Numbered from the stretch's first letter, positions 1 to 9,869 are shown. The stretch: 64,000 nt of DNA from Xanthobacteraceae bacterium 501b (GCA_000378025.1 KB899087.1:2108001-2172000); one strand, 5' to 3'. Program-made: numbers and translations. Notes: generated from the sequence alone by a model not told the origin.

Positions 1-305
1 GCCTCCTCCTCGGTATTTACAACCGTACCGGGGATGCCGTAGCCAGCATTGTTGGCGAGGATGTCGAGCCGGCCGAAACGCTCCACCGCGCTGTCCACCA
101 TGCGCTTCACGTCGTCGCTGCGGCTGACGTCGACGGCGATGGCGGCGGCATTCGGGCCGAGGCGTTCGGCGACCTGCGCGGCTCCCTCGCCGTTGCGGTC
201 CGCCAGCAGAACGCGGGCACCTTCCCGCACGAAAAGTTCGGCCGCCGCTTCACCGATGCCGGCGGCGGAGCCAGTGATGATGGCGACCTTGTCTTTGAGA
301 CGCAT
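1..305 (-). CDS. SDR family oxidoreductase, partial (N-terminal part)
   Basis: The reverse strand from 305 encodes the start of a short-chain dehydrogenase/reductase. It begins MRLKDKVAIITGSAAGIGEA, which holds the TGxxxGIG dinucleotide-binding motif, and continues through a conserved NNAG at about residue 90 (LDILANNAGYG). The frame runs off the left edge, so the catalytic Tyr-Lys half is not visible. It follows the cupin gene on the same strand after about 46 nt, suggesting co-transcription from the divergent promoter that also serves the GntR gene. Substrate unknown. The family call is secure because the nucleotide-binding motif, NNAG and spacing are all right. Confidence 0.85.
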   Translation of the reverse strand, partial: MRLKDKVAIITGSAAGIGEAAAELFVREGARVLLADRNGEGAAQVAERLGPNAAAIAVDVSRSDDVKRMVDSAVERFGRLDILANNAGYGIPGTVVNTEEE

Positions 306-351
306 GGATTCCTCGATCGTCGGGAAGGGCACGAACGCGCGGGGCGCCGAC

Positions 352-894
352 TCAGGGCTGGCGCTGGTCGATGGGCTGCGCCGCAAACACGGTGTCGCGC
401 TCGATCTGCAGCACGTTTTCGGGCCGCGGGAACGGCTCCGGCGTCGGCTCGTCCGGCTGGCGGGGACGGCCGATCAGGCGGAAGAAATCCTCCAGCCCGT
501 TCGGCACGATCAGCCACGTCCAGAGGATGTCCTCGGTGCCCTCATTGATGAACATGTGCCGGCGGTTGCGGCCGATGAAGAAGGCGGAGCCCGGCTGCAT
601 CTCGTGGCTCACGCCCTCGACCACGGCACGGCCCTTGCCACGGATGACGAAGATAACTTCCTCATTGCGGTCATGAGCATGCTCGCGCACATAGCCGCCC
701 GGCGGCACGGTCTGAGTTCCGAAGCCGATGGGAAATTCCATCGGCACCAGATGCGGCGCGAAGATCACGTCGATATGGCCATTGGCCGGCACCGGCTGCC
801 AGTAACTGACCTCCTCGCCCGGCTGCTTCACGAGCACATCGCCGAGATGGGAAGTGGCGTCCGTCTGGGCCGCCCGGCCCGCCTGTTCCGACAT
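352..894 (-). CDS. Single-domain cupin protein
   Basis: The gene encodes about 180 residues starting MSEQAGRAAQ; an upstream in-frame ATG at 948 is less likely because it would run into the palindromic operator at 924-938. The central half has a cupin barrel: a metal-site motif of the form G-x5-HxH-x4-E (EHAHDRNEEVIFV) and a second motif with PGSAFFIGRNRRHMF. Such small cupins bind a metal and act as isomerases, dioxygenases or ligand sensors; the exact reaction cannot be read here. It is the first gene of a minus-strand pair with the SDR at the window edge, divergent from the GntR regulator and near a Liv-type transporter. It probably acts on the compound imported by that transporter (inference). 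Confidence 0.8.
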   Translation of the reverse strand: MSEQAGRAAQTDATSHLGDVLVKQPGEEVSYWQPVPANGHIDVIFAPHLVPMEFPIGFGTQTVPPGGYVREHAHDRNEEVIFVIRGKGRAVVEGVSHEMQPGSAFFIGRNRRHMFINEGTEDILWTWLIVPNGLEDFFRLIGRPRQPDEPTPEPFPRPENVLQIERDTVFAAQPIDQRQP

Positions 895-923
895 GAGTCT
901 GCTCCGCGCGTTGGGGAGAGGAT

Positions 924-938
924 TGAATACAATATTCA
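924..938. promoter_or_regulatory. Putative GntR operator, copy 1
   Basis: TGAATACAATATTCA is a perfect inverted repeat (TGAATA, 3-nt spacer, TATTCA) just upstream of the cupin start. The same half-site and 3-nt spacer recur at 1030-1048. FCD-type GntR proteins commonly bind short palindromes of this size, so the divergent cupin/gntR intergenic region is the likely operator. Confidence 0.6.
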
Positions 939-1029
939 GCCTAGACACTCAGAATGGAGAATAAAAGATGAAAAAATAGGCAACTATGTCGCCATATTGC
1001 CTAATAATTGTTCTTGTTGATCCGTATCA

Positions 1030-1048
1030 ATTGAATATCGTATTCAAT
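1030..1048. promoter_or_regulatory. Putative GntR operator, copy 2
   Basis: ATTGAATATCGTATTCAAT is a perfect palindrome with 8-nt arms and a 3-nt spacer, ending 14 nt before the GntR start codon. It has the same TGAATA...TATTCA core as the copy at 924-938. The two centres are 108 bp apart, close to ten helical turns, which would suit cooperative binding or looping. Autoregulation is inferred. Confidence 0.65.
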
Positions 1049-1062
1049 ATGGAGCTTGTGGA

Positions 1063-1737
1063 ATGGTCGTGAAAATCGGTCGTCAGTCGTTGACGGACCA
1101 AATCGTCACCGAATTGCGGCGCCAGATCATCATCGGTCAGCTGCCCGAAGGCGCCCCGCTGCGCCAAGAGAAGCTGGCCACAGAGCTGGGGGTTTCCCGT
1201 GTCCCTCTGCGTGAGGCGATCCGCCAGCTGGAGGCCGAGGGCCTCGTCGTATCGGAACTGCACAAGGGGACGGTGGTGTCGTCCCTGTCGCTGGAGGAGA
1301 TCGAGGAGCTGTTCGAAATCCGTGCGCGCATGGAAACCTGGCTGTTCGAGACGGCCATTCCGCGCCTGACGGAAGAGGATTTCGCCCTTGCCGAGGCGGT
1401 AACGGACGAAGCCATGGCGAGCGGCAGTGTCGAGAACTGGGGCGAACTGAACTGGCGCTTCCATGAGGCGCTGTATCGCCCGAGCGGTCATCTGATCGCG
1501 CTCAAACTGCTGCGCACCGTGCACGACAACGCCAATCGCTACGTGAACCTGCAGATCGCGGTGGCGGAAGACGTGGAACGCGAGCTCGCCGACCATCGCG
1601 CGCTCATCGCCTTTGCCCGGCTCGGCGATATCCGCCGGGGCGTGGACACGCTGCGGGCGCACATTCAGCGCGTCTCGCGCAACCTCATCGCGTCGCTGGC
1701 CGAGGGTAGGCTCGGAAAGGCGCGCGACATCGCTTGA
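1063..1737 (+). CDS. GntR family transcriptional regulator (FCD/FadR-like)
   Basis: A 224-residue regulator. Residues about 10-70 form the GntR winged helix (QIVTELRRQIIIGQLPEG, then LATELGVSRVPLREAIRQLEAEGLV), and the rest is an all-helical FCD effector domain with the usual ExRxxxE segment (FEIRARMETWLFE) and a histidine in NWRFHEALY likely to bind metal or ligand. It is divergent from the cupin/SDR pair and 74 nt upstream of the ABC binding-protein gene, so it probably senses the imported substrate and controls both directions through the palindromes at 924-938 and 1030-1048. Members usually repress catabolic genes until ligand binds. Confidence 0.9.
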   Translation: MVVKIGRQSLTDQIVTELRRQIIIGQLPEGAPLRQEKLATELGVSRVPLREAIRQLEAEGLVVSELHKGTVVSSLSLEEIEELFEIRARMETWLFETAIPRLTEEDFALAEAVTDEAMASGSVENWGELNWRFHEALYRPSGHLIALKLLRTVHDNANRYVNLQIAVAEDVERELADHRALIAFARLGDIRRGVDTLRAHIQRVSRNLIASLAEGRLGKARDIA

Positions 1738-1811
1738 AGTACGGGCTGCCGGCGCGTGTTGGCACCCTGAAGCAACGGTCCGGAACGGACCCCAGAGAGA
1801 AGGGAACTGAC

Positions 1812-2918
1812 ATGCGTATCAAGAGCATACTCTACGCTGCCGTTGCCGTGGCCGCGCTGACGGGAGCGGCGCGTGCCGATATCCTCATCGGCACGGCGGG
1901 TCCGACGACCAACGCCGAGGCGCTGTTCGGCACCACCTGGCAGAACGGCATGGAACTCGCCGTGCGCCAGGCCAATGCGGCGGGTGGCGTCCACGGCCAG
2001 AAGCTCGTGCTGGTGCGCGACGACGATGGCGGCGACCCCAAGCAGGGCACGCTGATCGCGCAGAAGCACTGCGACGAAACCGGCATGCTCGCCGTCATCG
2101 CCAATTTCAACAGCGGCGTGACCATCCCGTCTTCTGATGTCTACAACCGTTGCGGCATGCCGCAGGTGACCAACGCCTCGAACCCGAAGGTCACCAAGGC
2201 CGGCTACAAGAACCTGTTCCGGCCCATCGCCAACGACCTCTCGCAGGGCGCGGCCCCGGCGGACTATGCGCTGGCCAAGCTCGGCGCCAAGAAGGCCGCG
2301 GTGGTTCATGACAAGCAGGCCTTCGGCCAGGGCGTCGCCGAAGTGTTCCGCGAGAACTTCACCAAGGGCGGTGGCACCATCACCTCCTTCTCCGGCATCG
2401 CCCAGACCGACGTCGACTTCAGCGCCCTGCTCTCCTCGATCCGCGCCGAAAACCCCGACGTGGTGTATTTCGGCGGCGTCATGCCGGCGGTCGGCCTGTT
2501 CGTGAAGCAGGCCCGCGAGCTCGGCATCAAGGCGACCTTCTTCGCCGCCGACAGCGCGTTCACGCCGGACTTCATCGCCGGCGCCGGGCCCGCTTCGGAA
2601 GGCACCGTCGTCTCCTTCCAGGCCCCGCCCTACGATTCCTCGCCCGCCCTGCAGAAGTTCGCGACCGACTACAAGGCCGCCTTCGGCGAGGATCCCGGCC
2701 CGTACTCGGCCTATGGCTATGTCGAGGCCACCATCATCATCGAGGCGATGAAGAAGGCGCCGACGCCGCTCACCCGCGCCGGTATCGTCACCGAGATCGC
2801 CAAGAGCGACTTTGACGGCCTCGTCGGCCACGTCGCCTTCACGCCGGCCGGCGAACTGCAGAAGCCCTTCCTGTTCCTCTACGCGGTCAAGGACGGCAAG
2901 TTCGCGCTGGTCCAGTAG
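1812..2918 (+). CDS. Branched-chain amino acid-type ABC transporter substrate-binding protein
   Basis: A 368-residue periplasmic binding protein of the LivK/Leu-Ile-Val-binding type. The chosen ATG at 1812 has a purine-rich ribosome site (GAGAGAAGGGA) and gives a signal peptide (MRIKSILYAAVAVAALTGAARA, then DILIGTAGP). Mature features include the N-terminal NGMELAVRQANAAGG helix, the RDDDGGDPKQG loop and the hinge region DYALAKLGAKKAAVVHDKQAFGQG. It starts a five-gene transporter set. The Liv family also carries aromatic acids, amides and short-chain organic acids, so the ligand is not settled by family; the neighbouring cupin and SDR genes argue for a catabolic substrate other than Leu/Ile/Val. 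Confidence 0.9.
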   Translation: MRIKSILYAAVAVAALTGAARADILIGTAGPTTNAEALFGTTWQNGMELAVRQANAAGGVHGQKLVLVRDDDGGDPKQGTLIAQKHCDETGMLAVIANFNSGVTIPSSDVYNRCGMPQVTNASNPKVTKAGYKNLFRPIANDLSQGAAPADYALAKLGAKKAAVVHDKQAFGQGVAEVFRENFTKGGGTITSFSGIAQTDVDFSALLSSIRAENPDVVYFGGVMPAVGLFVKQARELGIKATFFAADSAFTPDFIAGAGPASEGTVVSFQAPPYDSSPALQKFATDYKAAFGEDPGPYSAYGYVEATIIIEAMKKAPTPLTRAGIVTEIAKSDFDGLVGHVAFTPAGELQKPFLFLYAVKDGKFALVQ

Positions 2919-3061
2919 CTGTCGCCTTCCTCGACGGAGTTCGCTTCACCGACAGACCCCCTCTCGTCGTGAAGCCTCCTGGTCCGGCGCCTGCGCGCCC
3001 TCGCGCGCTGCGCCGGACCTCTTTCCGCCCGCTACCGCAAGCAACGGACCGAAAGGCTGAC

Positions 3062-4003
3062 ATGGGCGCCCTCATTCTCCAGCAGACGATCAACGCCCTC
3101 ACCGTCGGGTCGATCTACGCGCTCATCGCGCTCGGCTACACGATGGTCTACGGCGTGCTGCGCCTCATCAACTTCGCCCACAGCGAACTTTTCACCGCCG
3201 GCGCCTTCATCGGCCTCGCCCTTGCCGGCGCGCTCGGCATTGCCGGCCACCCGACGGGCGGGCTGCTCGTGGGCCTGATCACCTTCGTGCTGGTCGGCCT
3301 TGCCGGCGTCAGCGTCGAGATCGTCGCCTACCGCCCGCTGCGCGGCACCTCGCGCCTCGCGCCGATGCTCTCGGCCCTCGGCATGGCGGTGGTGATCCAG
3401 AACGCGGTGATGCTGATCGGCGGCCGGCGGCCGATGATCTACCCCTCCTTCCTGCCGTCGGGGGTGATCGACGTCTTCGGCGCCGTCGTCAGCTACAAGC
3501 AGATCACCATCTTCCTGGTCGCCGTGGTGCTGATGATCGGGCTGGAGCTGTTCGTGAACCGCACCAATCTCGGCGTGCGCATCCGTGCCGTGGCTGAGAA
3601 TGCCGAGACCGCCTCGCTGGTCGGCATCAACCCGAACATGGCGATCTCGCTGATCTTCTTCATCGGCCCCGGCCTCGGCGCCGTCGCCGGCATCCTCTAT
3701 TCCTCCTTCTACGGCGTGGCGACCTTCACAATGGGCTTCGTCATCGGCATGAAGGCGTTCACCGCCGCCATTCTCGGCGGCATCGGGTCGATCCCCGGCG
3801 CGGTGCTGGGCGGGTTCCTGCTCGGCGCGATCGAGACCTTCGGCACCGCCTGGATGCCGGTGCTGACCGGCGGCGTCATCGGCACGGAATATCGCGACAT
3901 CTTCGCCTTCTCCGTCCTTGTCCTGATCCTGCTGTTCCGCCCCGCCGGCCTGCTCGGCGAGCATGTCAGCGAAGAAACCAGGGTGTACAAGAGTGACTTC
4001 TGA
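3062..4003 (+). CDS. Branched-chain amino acid-type ABC transporter permease (LivH-like)
   Basis: The start at 3062 gives MGALILQQTINALTVGSIYA, the normal LivH beginning; the frame is open further upstream but that part is not LivH-like. The 313-residue product is almost wholly hydrophobic, with about eight membrane segments. It has the family signature ALGYTMVYGVLRLINFAHSE near the N terminus and the coupling-region run AFTAAILGGIGSIPGAVLGG near residue 240. It forms the heterodimeric membrane channel with the LivM-like protein encoded next, whose start overlaps this stop codon. Confidence 0.93.
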   Translation: MGALILQQTINALTVGSIYALIALGYTMVYGVLRLINFAHSELFTAGAFIGLALAGALGIAGHPTGGLLVGLITFVLVGLAGVSVEIVAYRPLRGTSRLAPMLSALGMAVVIQNAVMLIGGRRPMIYPSFLPSGVIDVFGAVVSYKQITIFLVAVVLMIGLELFVNRTNLGVRIRAVAENAETASLVGINPNMAISLIFFIGPGLGAVAGILYSSFYGVATFTMGFVIGMKAFTAAILGGIGSIPGAVLGGFLLGAIETFGTAWMPVLTGGVIGTEYRDIFAFSVLVLILLFRPAGLLGEHVSEETRVYKSDF

Positions 4004-5027
4004 CGCACCGAACACAGGCGGAGCGGCGGCCGGCGCGCTGGGCCCGGCCCCTGTCCGCACGATGCGGATCTGGCCGGGGGCGCTCGCCATGGCGCTTGTG
4101 CCGGTGCTGGCACTGATCGCCGGCCAGTTCCTGCCAGCCTATCCGCTGCGTATCCTCGACATGATCCTGCTCTACGCCATCCTCGGCCTGGGGCTGAACA
4201 TCATCGTCGGTTATGCGGGGCTGCTCGATCTTGGCTATGTCGCCTTCTACGCCATCGGCGCCTATTCCTGGGCGCTGCTGGCCTCCGGCCAGTTCGACAT
4301 CCACCTGCCCTTCGCGCTGGTGCTGCTGATCGGCGCCAGCCTCGCCGGCCTCGCCGGCATCCTGCTGGGCATTCCGGTGCTGCGGCTGCGCGGCGACTAT
4401 CTCGCCATCGTCACGCTTGGCTTCGGCGAGATCATCCGCGTGCTGATGAACAATCTCGACGGGGTGACCAACGGTCCGCAAGGGATCGCCCGCATCGACG
4501 AGGCGCACCTGTTCGGCTGGACCCTGAGCACGCCGCACGACTTCCTCTATCTCCTCGTGGCGCTGCTGGTCGTGGTCTTCCTCTTCGTCTGGCGCATCCA
4601 GGAGAGCGCCCTCGGCACCGCCCTTTCCGCCGTGCGCGAGGACCAGGACGCGGCGCGCGGCTGCGGCATCGACACGACGCGGGTCAAGCTCGTCGCCTTC
4701 GCCTTCAGCGCCTTCGTGGGCGGCGGCTGCGGGGTGGTGTTCGCGTCCATGCAGCGCTTCGTGAGCCCGGAGAGCTTCACCTTCTGGGAGTCGCTCATCA
4801 TCGTGCTGGTGATCGTGATCGGGGGCCTGGGCAACCCGTTCGGGGCGCTGCTTGGCGCGACGCTGCTGATCCTCATCCCCGAATTGCTGCGCGCCTATGC
4901 TGACTACCGGCTGCTGCTCTACGGGATGGCGCTCGTGATCATCATCCTCGCCCGTCCGCGCGGCATCATCAGCCGGGCTTTCGGACCAAGCTGGCTGATG
5001 CGCCGGCTGGGAGGCGGCAAATGCTGA
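3993..5027 (+). CDS. Branched-chain amino acid-type ABC transporter permease (LivM-like)
   Basis: The second membrane subunit of the importer, about 344 residues. It has the LivM signature (LNIIVGYAGLLDLGYVAFYAIGAY) and the cytoplasmic loop contacting the ATPases (SALGTALSAVREDQDAARGCGI). The start is uncertain: GTG at 3993 overlaps the LivH stop by 11 nt and gives a sensible short cytoplasmic lead; an in-frame ATG at 3963 would lie deeper inside livH, and an ATG at 4059 would trim the lead. The stop overlaps the ATPase start at 5021, so the genes are translationally coupled. Confidence 0.9.
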   Translation: MTSDAPNTGGAAAGALGPAPVRTMRIWPGALAMALVPVLALIAGQFLPAYPLRILDMILLYAILGLGLNIIVGYAGLLDLGYVAFYAIGAYSWALLASGQFDIHLPFALVLLIGASLAGLAGILLGIPVLRLRGDYLAIVTLGFGEIIRVLMNNLDGVTNGPQGIARIDEAHLFGWTLSTPHDFLYLLVALLVVVFLFVWRIQESALGTALSAVREDQDAARGCGIDTTRVKLVAFAFSAFVGGGCGVVFASMQRFVSPESFTFWESLIIVLVIVIGGLGNPFGALLGATLLILIPELLRAYADYRLLLYGMALVIIILARPRGIISRAFGPSWLMRRLGGGKC

Positions 5028-5756
5028 CCTTCGACCATGTCACCAAGCAGTTCGGCGCACTAAAGGCGATCGACGACGTTTCCTTTGCAGTGAAGCCCGG
5101 CATCATCACCGCGGTGATCGGGCCGAACGGGGCCGGCAAGTCTACCCTCGTCAACATGGCGGCCGGCTCCTACGGCGTCAGTTCCGGCCGCATCCTGGTG
5201 GACGGCGTCGAGCTGCAGCGGCTGCCCAAGCACCGCATAGCCCATGCCGGGCTGGCACGAACCTACCAGAACATCCGCCTGTTCGACGGCATGAGCGTGG
5301 TGAAGAACCTCGAAGTGGCGCTGGTGCCGCCGCAGGTCGGACGGCTCGTCGCCGACACGTTCGGCTTCACCCCCCGAACGGTGGCCGAGGAGCGGCGGGC
5401 GCGCTGCCACGCGGTGCTCGAACGGCTCGGGCTCGCGGCCCATGCCGAGCGGCAGGCGGGCAGCCTCGCCTATGGCCAGCAGAAGCTGGTCGAACTGGCC
5501 CGCGCCATTGTCGCCGCGCCGCGCGTGCTGCTGCTCGACGAGCCGGCTGCCGGGCTCAACCATGGCGAGACCGAACTGCTCAAGCAGCACATTCTCGACC
5601 TGCGCGCACCCGACCTCGCCATGGTGCTTATCGAACACGACATGAAGCTCATCATGTCCATCTCCGACACCATCGTCGTGATGAATCGCGGGCAGGTGCT
5701 GGCGCAGGGCACCGCTGCCGACATCCGGGCCAACATCGAAGTGCAGGAGGCGTATC

Positions 5757-6512
<756 letters not shown>

Positions 6513-6525
6513 GGCGGGAAGCACC

Positions 6526-7296
6526 ATGTACAATCTCGACGGACGCGTCGCCCTCGTCACCGGCGGGGCGGTCGGCATCGGCCGCGGCATCGCCACCCGC
6601 CTGGCGCAGGAGGGGTGCGATGTCGCCATTCTCGATCTCGACCTCGCCGGGGCGCAGGAGACCTCCGCCCTGGTGCAGGCAGCCGGCCGCCGCGCGCTCG
6701 CACTCGCCGTCGACGTCGCCGACCCCGCCTCGGTGATGGCCGCGGTGGCGCAGGTGAAGGCGACGCTCGGACCTATCGACATTGCCGTGAACAACGCCGC
6801 CATCACCGCCGTCGGCAAGGTGGTGGACATCGACGTGGAGGCGTGGCGGCGTGTGTTCGCCATCAACACCGACAGCGTGTTCCATGTCGCCAAGGCGGTG
6901 CTGCCGGACATGATCGCGCGCCGCGCGGGGCGCATCGTCAACATCGCCTCGTGGTTCGGCAAGATCGGCAAGCCGAACTATGCCGCCTATTCCGCATCGA
7001 AGGCGGCGGTGATCGTGTTCACCCAGGCGCTGGCCGCCGAGGTCGCGCCGCTCGGCGTCAATGTCAACGCCGTCTGCCCCGGCTCGATCGTCGGCACGCG
7101 GATGCGCGACGACGCCGACCGGATGTCCCGCGAGCAGGGGCTGCCCACCGCGAAGGAACGCGAACACCTCATTCCGATCGGCCGCGTCGGTGGCCCCGAC
7201 GACATTGCCCGCGTGGTCGCCTTCCTCGCCTCGGACGAATCCTCGTACATGACCGGGCAGGCGATCAACGTCACTGGCGGCCTGTGGATGAACTGA
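6526..7296 (+). CDS. SDR family NAD(P)-dependent oxidoreductase
   Basis: A 256-residue classical short-chain dehydrogenase: cofactor motif VTGGAVGIGRG (residues 11-21), NNAA at 89-92, catalytic Ser142, Tyr155 and Lys159 (NYAAYSASK), and a C terminus ending in GQAINVTGGLWMN as in FabG-like enzymes. Asp37/Asp39 after the second strand (AILDLDL) favours NAD over NADP. It starts 13 nt after the LivF-like stop and is probably the last gene of the transporter operon, so it likely oxidises or reduces the imported compound or a product of it. Exact substrate unknown. Confidence 0.9.
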   Translation: MYNLDGRVALVTGGAVGIGRGIATRLAQEGCDVAILDLDLAGAQETSALVQAAGRRALALAVDVADPASVMAAVAQVKATLGPIDIAVNNAAITAVGKVVDIDVEAWRRVFAINTDSVFHVAKAVLPDMIARRAGRIVNIASWFGKIGKPNYAAYSASKAAVIVFTQALAAEVAPLGVNVNAVCPGSIVGTRMRDDADRMSREQGLPTAKEREHLIPIGRVGGPDDIARVVAFLASDESSYMTGQAINVTGGLWMN

Positions 7297-7302
7297 CCCC
7301 GC

Positions 7303-7962
7303 TCATCGCGCGACGAGAGCAGGAAAGTCCGAAAGATCGGCGAGGCGTGGCACGTCGGGCGGAAAGAAGTCCGGGGCGCCCTCCGCCACGATGGCGACGA
7401 AGGGAATGCCGAGGTCGCGCGCGGCCTCAAACTCGGTGGTGGAATCGCCCACCGCCAGCGCTTCTTCCGGTGCGAGGCCCTCCACATAGAGGATTCGGCG
7501 GAACTCCTCCTGCTTGTGCTTGGGCGCGCCGGCCACCGACGCGAAGAACGGCGTGAGCCCGCGCTGCGCCAGCACCGCGATCAGTTCGTTCTCCGGCATG
7601 CCGGAGACGAGATGAAGTGGAACCCGGCCGTGCAGCGCCCGCAAGGTCTCCCGCGCTCCCGGAATAAACGGCACCTCCAGCATGGCGGTTTCGATGAAAG
7701 CGGCGAACCGTCTGCACAACGCATCGAGCGAGTTCGGGTCGGCCGGCCGGCCGAAGAGGCTGCGCTCGAAATGGACGAACTTTTCGCGTCGCCCAATGCC
7801 TCCGTGCCGCTGCTGATAGTCGACGACTGCGGCGATCTGGCCCGCGTCCTCCCCCGCATAGCAATGGGCGAAGGCCTGTGTCTTGACGCCAGCGGAATCG
7901 AGGATGACCCCATCAAAATCGAAAATGATCGCTTTGACCTGCGGTGCGGGATTTGAGTCCAT
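7303..7962 (-). CDS. HAD superfamily hydrolase (phosphatase/beta-phosphoglucomutase-like)
   Basis: The start at 7962 (MDSNPAPQVKAIIFDFDG) has a good AGGAAG ribosome site; the frame is open further upstream without protein-like content. The 219 residues carry HAD motif I DFDGVILDS, motif II in LVSGMPEN (Ser before Gly), a lysine in AGAPKHKQEE, and motif III/IV AVGDSTTEFEAA. The size and helical cap fit subclass I phosphoglycolate-phosphatase/phosphoglucomutase-like enzymes. It is convergent with the preceding SDR (6 nt between stops) and so belongs to a separate unit. Substrate unknown. Confidence 0.87.
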   Translation of the reverse strand: MDSNPAPQVKAIIFDFDGVILDSAGVKTQAFAHCYAGEDAGQIAAVVDYQQRHGGIGRREKFVHFERSLFGRPADPNSLDALCRRFAAFIETAMLEVPFIPGARETLRALHGRVPLHLVSGMPENELIAVLAQRGLTPFFASVAGAPKHKQEEFRRILYVEGLAPEEALAVGDSTTEFEAARDLGIPFVAIVAEGAPDFFPPDVPRLADLSDFPALVAR

Positions 7963-8171
7963 CAAACGGTCTTCCTGTCTCATATCATCGCCGGCCGGCA
8001 TCCGTCGTGATGCTGGCAGGCCCTGCCCTGTTCGGCTGAAATTGATCCCCCCTTGTGAACACCCAGGCTCGCGCCCGCCCGCCGGGCTAGCCCTGTGATC
8101 GGCGCAGCTGTGTCGCAGCAAGGGGAACGAGCGCGGAGCGCCCTCCGAGAAGGCGCCCCCCGCTCGCCTTC

Positions 8172-9089
8172 CTATCCGTCAATCCCCCACAGCTGAGGAT
8201 GGCGCGCGAAGTACGCGATCAGCATTTCGGTGAGAACCCGGACTTTCCGTGCCGTGTGCTGGCCCGGCGGCCGAACGACATAGGCGCCCGCCGAAGGTGG
8301 AGGATAGCGTGTCATCACCGGAACGAGCGCGCCGGACGCCACATAGTCGTGGGTGACGCAGTCGGGAAGCCAGGCGATGCCGAGCCCTGCCGCCGCGGCC
8401 GCGGCAAGCGCCATGGCATTGTCGGCCTTGAATCGCCCCTGCGGCTGAACCGTGATGATCCGGTCGCCATCCAGGAACTGCCAGGATTCTGTTCCCTGCA
8501 TGAGGGCCTGATGGTCGATGAGCTGGTCCACCGTCTCGGGAGAGCCGTGGGTTCTGATGTAAGCCGGGCTTGCGACCAGCTTGCCATAGATCGGCCCGAC
8601 ACGCTTGGCGACCAGATTGGAGTCCTGGAGGTAGCCGACCCGGATCGCGCAATCGAAACCTTCCGCGATCAGATCGACGAAGCGATCGCTGTACGAGGTA
8701 TGGACGTGGAGCTGCGGGTGGTGTTGCGCCATTTCCGCTATCACGGGGGAAAAATGGGTCGGGCCGAAGGACAGCGGCATGGCCACCCTCAGGCGACCGC
8801 GCAACTCGCCGGTGGGGAGGATCGCTTCCCTCGCAGTATCGATCTCGGCGCTCGCCCGGGCCGCGTGATCCCGGAAAGTGATCCCGGCTTCGGTGAGCGC
8901 AGCGCCGCGCGTCGTTCGCGCCAGCAACTGGACGCCAAGTTCGGCCTCGATCCGGAAGAGCCGACGGCTGACGATCGATTTGGAGATGCCGAGCCGGCGC
9001 GCGGCGGCCGACACGCCCCCGGCATCGGCCACCGCCACGAATGTCCGAAGGTCCTCAATGTCCAATTCGCGTTCCTCCTTCAGCGACAC
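8172..9089 (-). CDS. LysR family transcriptional regulator
   Basis: A 305-residue regulator with an N-terminal winged helix (DIEDLRTFVAVADAGGVSAAARRLGISKSIVSRRLFRIEAELG) and a C-terminal periplasmic-binding-fold sensor domain starting near GELRGRLRVAMPLSFG. It is divergent from the isochorismatase-family gene at 9219 with 129 nt between starts, the classic arrangement in which LysR controls its neighbour. Its subclass (SAAARRLGISKSIVSRRL plus the FDCAIRVGYLQDSNL segment) is that of the PecT/AaeR-like group in proteobacteria. The inducer cannot be read from sequence. Confidence 0.9.
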   Translation of the reverse strand: MSLKEERELDIEDLRTFVAVADAGGVSAAARRLGISKSIVSRRLFRIEAELGVQLLARTTRGAALTEAGITFRDHAARASAEIDTAREAILPTGELRGRLRVAMPLSFGPTHFSPVIAEMAQHHPQLHVHTSYSDRFVDLIAEGFDCAIRVGYLQDSNLVAKRVGPIYGKLVASPAYIRTHGSPETVDQLIDHQALMQGTESWQFLDGDRIITVQPQGRFKADNAMALAAAAAAGLGIAWLPDCVTHDYVASGALVPVMTRYPPPSAGAYVVRPPGQHTARKVRVLTEMLIAYFARHPQLWGIDG

Positions 9090-9218
9090 AGCTTACCGGA
9101 CTCCGGCACTATCCCATCACGCAAAGGAACAGCAAGTTGCGGCCCGGCAACGGCGCCTGTTGGCGCTTGTCTCCGGTGAACTCATTGCCGTCCGTGGCGG
9201 CAGAGAAAGGAAGACGTG

Positions 9219-9869
9219 ATGACCTTTCGCAGTGGCCTCGCCTCGCTTCTTCGTCCCGAGGAGTCGGTTCTCGTTCTCATCGACCACCAGCCCTACCAGC
9301 TCGCCAATGTGAACAGTCACGAACCGCAGATGGTGATCAACAACACGGCGGGGCTGGCCAAGGCCGCCAAGGCCTTCGGCGTCCCCACCATCCTGACTTC
9401 CGTGATCGCCGCGCGGGGCGGCCTGCTCTTCCCCCAGATCACCGAGGTGTTTCCCGGGCAGGAGGTGATCGACCGCACCTTCATCAACACTTGGGAGGAC
9501 CCCAAGGTGGTTGACGCGGTCAAGGCGACGGGCCGCAAGCAACTCATCATCGCCGGACTATGGACCGAGGTCTGCGTGGCGATGCCGACAATCCAGGCTC
9601 TCGGAGAGGGCTGGGATGTGACCGTGATTACCGACGCCTCCGGCGCTGTTTCGGTCGAGGCCCACCAGGTCGCCATCCAGCGCATGATCGCCGCCGGCGC
9701 GAACATGATGACCTGGCTGGCGCTCGCGGCCGAATGGCAGCGCGACTGGGCCCGGATGGATACCGCCCTCAAGCTGACCGAGGTCATTACCCAGCATGCG
9801 GGCGGCAGCGGCATTGCCTATCTGTGGGAGCAGCAGCTGCTCAACACGCCGGTGCCGACCGAGGGTTGA
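9219..9869 (+). CDS. Isochorismatase family hydrolase (YcaC-like)
   Basis: 216 residues. The start at ATG 9219 follows AGAAAGGAAG; an adjacent GTG at 9216 would add one residue. The fold is the cysteine-hydrolase isochorismatase fold: Asp22 in VLIDHQPYQLA and nucleophile Cys119 in GLWTEVCVAMP, with the YcaC-type TINTWED-like segment (FINTWEDPKV) and the tail motif MTWLALAAEWQRDW. YcaC relatives are octameric hydrolases of unknown substrate, often induced by aromatic or electrophilic compounds. The divergent LysR gene is the likely regulator. Confidence 0.88.
   Translation: MTFRSGLASLLRPEESVLVLIDHQPYQLANVNSHEPQMVINNTAGLAKAAKAFGVPTILTSVIAARGGLLFPQITEVFPGQEVIDRTFINTWEDPKVVDAVKATGRKQLIIAGLWTEVCVAMPTIQALGEGWDVTVITDASGAVSVEAHQVAIQRMIAAGANMMTWLALAAEWQRDWARMDTALKLTEVITQHAGGSGIAYLWEQQLLNTPVPTEG

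Noticed and set aside
1665..2831. Long minus-strand open frame opposite the ABC binding-protein gene
   Set aside because: High-GC codon bias on the true strand keeps the mirror frame open. Its product is Gly/Arg/Asp-rich without domains. The same applies to the open frames opposite the permeases (3032-4090, -), Kef (10783-11847, -), bd oxidase (30085-32777, +), YdeP (33052-34539, +), FUSC (35407-37239, -) and MFS (41352-42575, +).
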